From: Novosphingobium sp. 9U | Lineage (GTDB): Bacteria; Pseudomonadota; Alphaproteobacteria; Sphingomonadales; Sphingomonadaceae | Assembly: GCF_902506425.1 (NCBI RefSeq) | Contig: NZ_LR732504.1 | Coordinates: forward strand, 248,001 to 312,000 | Length of the DNA stretch: 64,000 nt | Direction: 5' to 3' | In this document: one piece after another, positions 62,379 through 64,000 of the stretch | Position numbering within the stretch: position 1 is the first letter of the stretch | Layout of the letters: each line of letters begins with the position of its first letter | Position numbers and translations under genes: made by a program | The notes under the pieces: generated by a model | The model's database searches: none | Told to the model about the DNA's origin: nothing | Seen by the model: the letters and a program-made list of their open reading frames with translations, nothing else

Positions 62379-63875
62379 CTACCGCACTGCAGCAATCGCC
62401 TTCTGTCGTCGGCGCTGGACCGAGCTGCCGAGACCGATTGCCTCGCGGTACTTGGCAACCGTGCGCCGCGCGAGATCGTAGCCCTGCGCCTTCAGCAGAT
62501 CGACAAGCGCGTCGTCGGAAAGGATCGCCTTAGGCGCTTCGGCATCGATCAGCTTGCGGATGGCGGACTTCACCGCCTCGGCCGAAGCGCCCTCGCCGCC
62601 AGCCGTCGAAATACCTGAGGTGAAAAAGTATTTTAGCTCGAACGTGCCCCGCGCGCAGTGCAGATACTTGGAAGACGTGACCCGGCTGACGGTGGATTCA
62701 TGCATGCCGATCGCTTCTGCCACCGTCTTCAGGGTCAAAGGCTTCAGGTGCGAGACGCCGTTGCGGAAGAAGCCTTCCTGCTGCTTCACCAGTTCGCTCG
62801 CGACCTTAAGGATGGTCTTCTGGCGTTGGTCCAGCGCCTTGATCAGCCAGTTCGCATCTGCGAGCTTCTCGGAGAGCCACCCGCGTGAAGCCTTGTCGCC
62901 GCAGCTGCCTTTCAGCTCCACGTAGTAGCTGCGGTTGACGATCAGCTTGGGCAAAGTCGCCTCATTGAGCGCGATTCGCCAGCCGCCATCGCTTGCCGGC
63001 TCGATCAGGATGTCGGGCGTCACTGCGCCGCCGCTCTCGCCGCCATAGCGCAGGCCGGGCTTGGGATCGTAGCCGCGCAGCTCGGCCAGCATGTCGGCGA
63101 AGTCTTCCTCGTCGACACCGCACATCTTGCGCAGGCGGGCGAACTCGCCGCGCGCGACCAGGTCGAGGTTGTCGATCAGCCGCGCCATGCACGGATCGTA
63201 GCGGTCCGCCTCGCGCGCTTGCAGCGCCACGCATTCGGACAAGTTGCGTGCGCCGACGCCAGTGGGGTCTAGCGCCTGCACGGCGGCAAGCGCCTCTTCC
63301 CCATCGGCAAGCGGCACGGCCAGGTCCTCGCAGACCTCGCGCAAGGGCACCGGCAGGTAGCCGGCATCGTCGAGCAAACCGATCAGATAGCGCGCGATGC
63401 CTGCCACATGCGGATCTGGAGCGACGAGGCCGATCTGCGCCTCAAGGTGCTCGACCAGCGTCTCGCCCAAGGCACCGCGCTCGTCGATGCCGGGCCCCTC
63501 CTCGCCGCCGCCGAGCCGCAGCTCGCTGCTCCAGGATGTATCGAGGCCGTCGCCGGTGTCACGCTCGGGCGCGGCCGCGGCAGGATCGATGTCGAGCGGG
63601 CGGTCGTCGGCGGCTCGGCCCTCGCCGATCAACTGGTCGACGCGCGAGCTTTCCAGGCTGGTCGCGCGGGGGTCCGGCAGTTCCGACGCGTCGCCGATCG
63701 CAGGCTCTGCCGGCGCGGCACCGACGTCGAGCAAGGGATTGGCCGCCAGCGCATCGCCGATGAAGGTCTCGATCTCGAGATTGGACAGCGCCAGCAGCTT
63801 GATCGCCTGCTGCAGCTGCGGCGTCATCACCAGCGACTGGCTCTGCCTGAGATCGAGGCGTGGCCCCAGCCCCAT
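62379..63875 (-). CDS. rpoN: RNA polymerase sigma-54 factor RpoN
   Basis: RpoN recognises -24/-12 promoters and needs an AAA+ activator. The 498-residue product starts with the glutamine-rich activator-interacting region I (LRQSQSLVMTPQLQQAIKLL) and an acidic region II. It ends with the core-binding and DNA-binding regions, including the RpoN box ARRTVAKYRE (469-478). Its position after lptB is the common alphaproteobacterial arrangement. It probably serves the flagellar promoters at 5317 and 8069. Confidence 0.97.
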   Translation of the reverse strand: MGLGPRLDLRQSQSLVMTPQLQQAIKLLALSNLEIETFIGDALAANPLLDVGAAPAEPAIGDASELPDPRATSLESSRVDQLIGEGRAADDRPLDIDPAAAAPERDTGDGLDTSWSSELRLGGGEEGPGIDERGALGETLVEHLEAQIGLVAPDPHVAGIARYLIGLLDDAGYLPVPLREVCEDLAVPLADGEEALAAVQALDPTGVGARNLSECVALQAREADRYDPCMARLIDNLDLVARGEFARLRKMCGVDEEDFADMLAELRGYDPKPGLRYGGESGGAVTPDILIEPASDGGWRIALNEATLPKLIVNRSYYVELKGSCGDKASRGWLSEKLADANWLIKALDQRQKTILKVASELVKQQEGFFRNGVSHLKPLTLKTVAEAIGMHESTVSRVTSSKYLHCARGTFELKYFFTSGISTAGGEGASAEAVKSAIRKLIDAEAPKAILSDDALVDLLKAQGYDLARRTVAKYREAIGLGSSVQRRRQKAIAAVR

Positions 63876-63931
63876 CGCTTAGCTGCCCGTGGCAGGACTC
63901 ACAGCGTGAAGCCCTCGCCCTGCCAATGGAT

Positions 63932-64000
63932 TCACAAGGTGAATCCTTCACCGAGATACAACCGTCGCACGTTCTCGTCGGCGACCAGCGCTTCGGGGCT
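63932..64000 (-). CDS. lptB: LPS export ABC transporter ATPase LptB, C-terminal end only
   Basis: The last 22 codons read SPEALVADENVRRLYLGEGF-TL and stop, which is the typical C-terminus of LptB, the ATPase of lipopolysaccharide export. The rest lies beyond the window. LptB directly upstream of rpoN is a widely conserved pair. Confidence 0.85.
   Translation of the reverse strand, partial: SPEALVADENVRRLYLGEGFTL

Overview
The window is GC-rich bacterial DNA, most likely from a sphingomonad alphaproteobacterium (Novosphingobium/Sphingomonas type). The rpoN-lptB pair, the Ku-LigD end-joining pair bracketed by a dispersed palindrome, the HflK-HflC-DegP run and several small proteins of sphingomonad type support this. 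The flagellar genes are not the Caulobacter/Rhizobium set: they include fliA, flgM, flgN, fliD and fliS, and no flaF or flbT is visible.

Layout. 1-1418: an integral membrane protein gene broken by an in-frame TGA. 1525-8134 (minus strand): fliA, flhA, a lytic transglycosylase, flgN, flgM, flgA and a miniature MotB-like/MotA-like pair. 8135-17712 (plus): flgBCDEFGHIJKL, motA, motB. 18030-23705 (minus): a surface-polysaccharide cluster with a flippase, a polymerase, a glycosyltransferase, fcl and a decayed gmd. 23706-24547: an AT-richer stretch with nested inverted repeats. 24548-25375 (minus): flagellin. 25626-41272 (plus): a FlbD-like sigma-54 activator, fliEFGHIJKLMNOPQR, flhB, fliD, fliS. 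41431-44065: a frameshifted regulator, small genes, tRNA-Val and a second regulator. 44230-48511 (minus): ferrochelatase, a molybdopterin oxidoreductase subunit, mrp. 48604-52414 (plus): hflK, hflC, degP. 52574-64000: histidine kinase, PBP1A, msrB, a Crp-like regulator, ligD, ku, tonB, rpoN and the end of lptB.

How it works together. The window holds a nearly complete flagellum, with rod, hook, rings, export gate, C-ring, stator, filament and cap, plus its regulators. Two exact sigma-54 promoters (before flgB and before the transglycosylase-flhA-fliA operon) and a near match before fliK fit the sigma-54 gene and the sigma-54 activator in the same window. The late genes flgM, fliC and fliD share a TTAA / CCGTTCT element with sigma-28 spacing, which gives a sigma-54 to sigma-28 cascade readable from the DNA. 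No chemotaxis genes are seen, and FliM lacks the usual CheY-binding N-terminus.

The most striking anomaly is in the polysaccharide polymerase gene (19406-20896). A 105-bp segment (20646-20750) lies in reverse orientation, and flipping it back restores one continuous 496-codon frame at both junctions. Other broken genes are the first membrane gene (nonsense), gmd (5' truncation plus amber) and the regulator at 41431 (one-base frameshift). Everything here was read by eye from the sequence; no database search was run.
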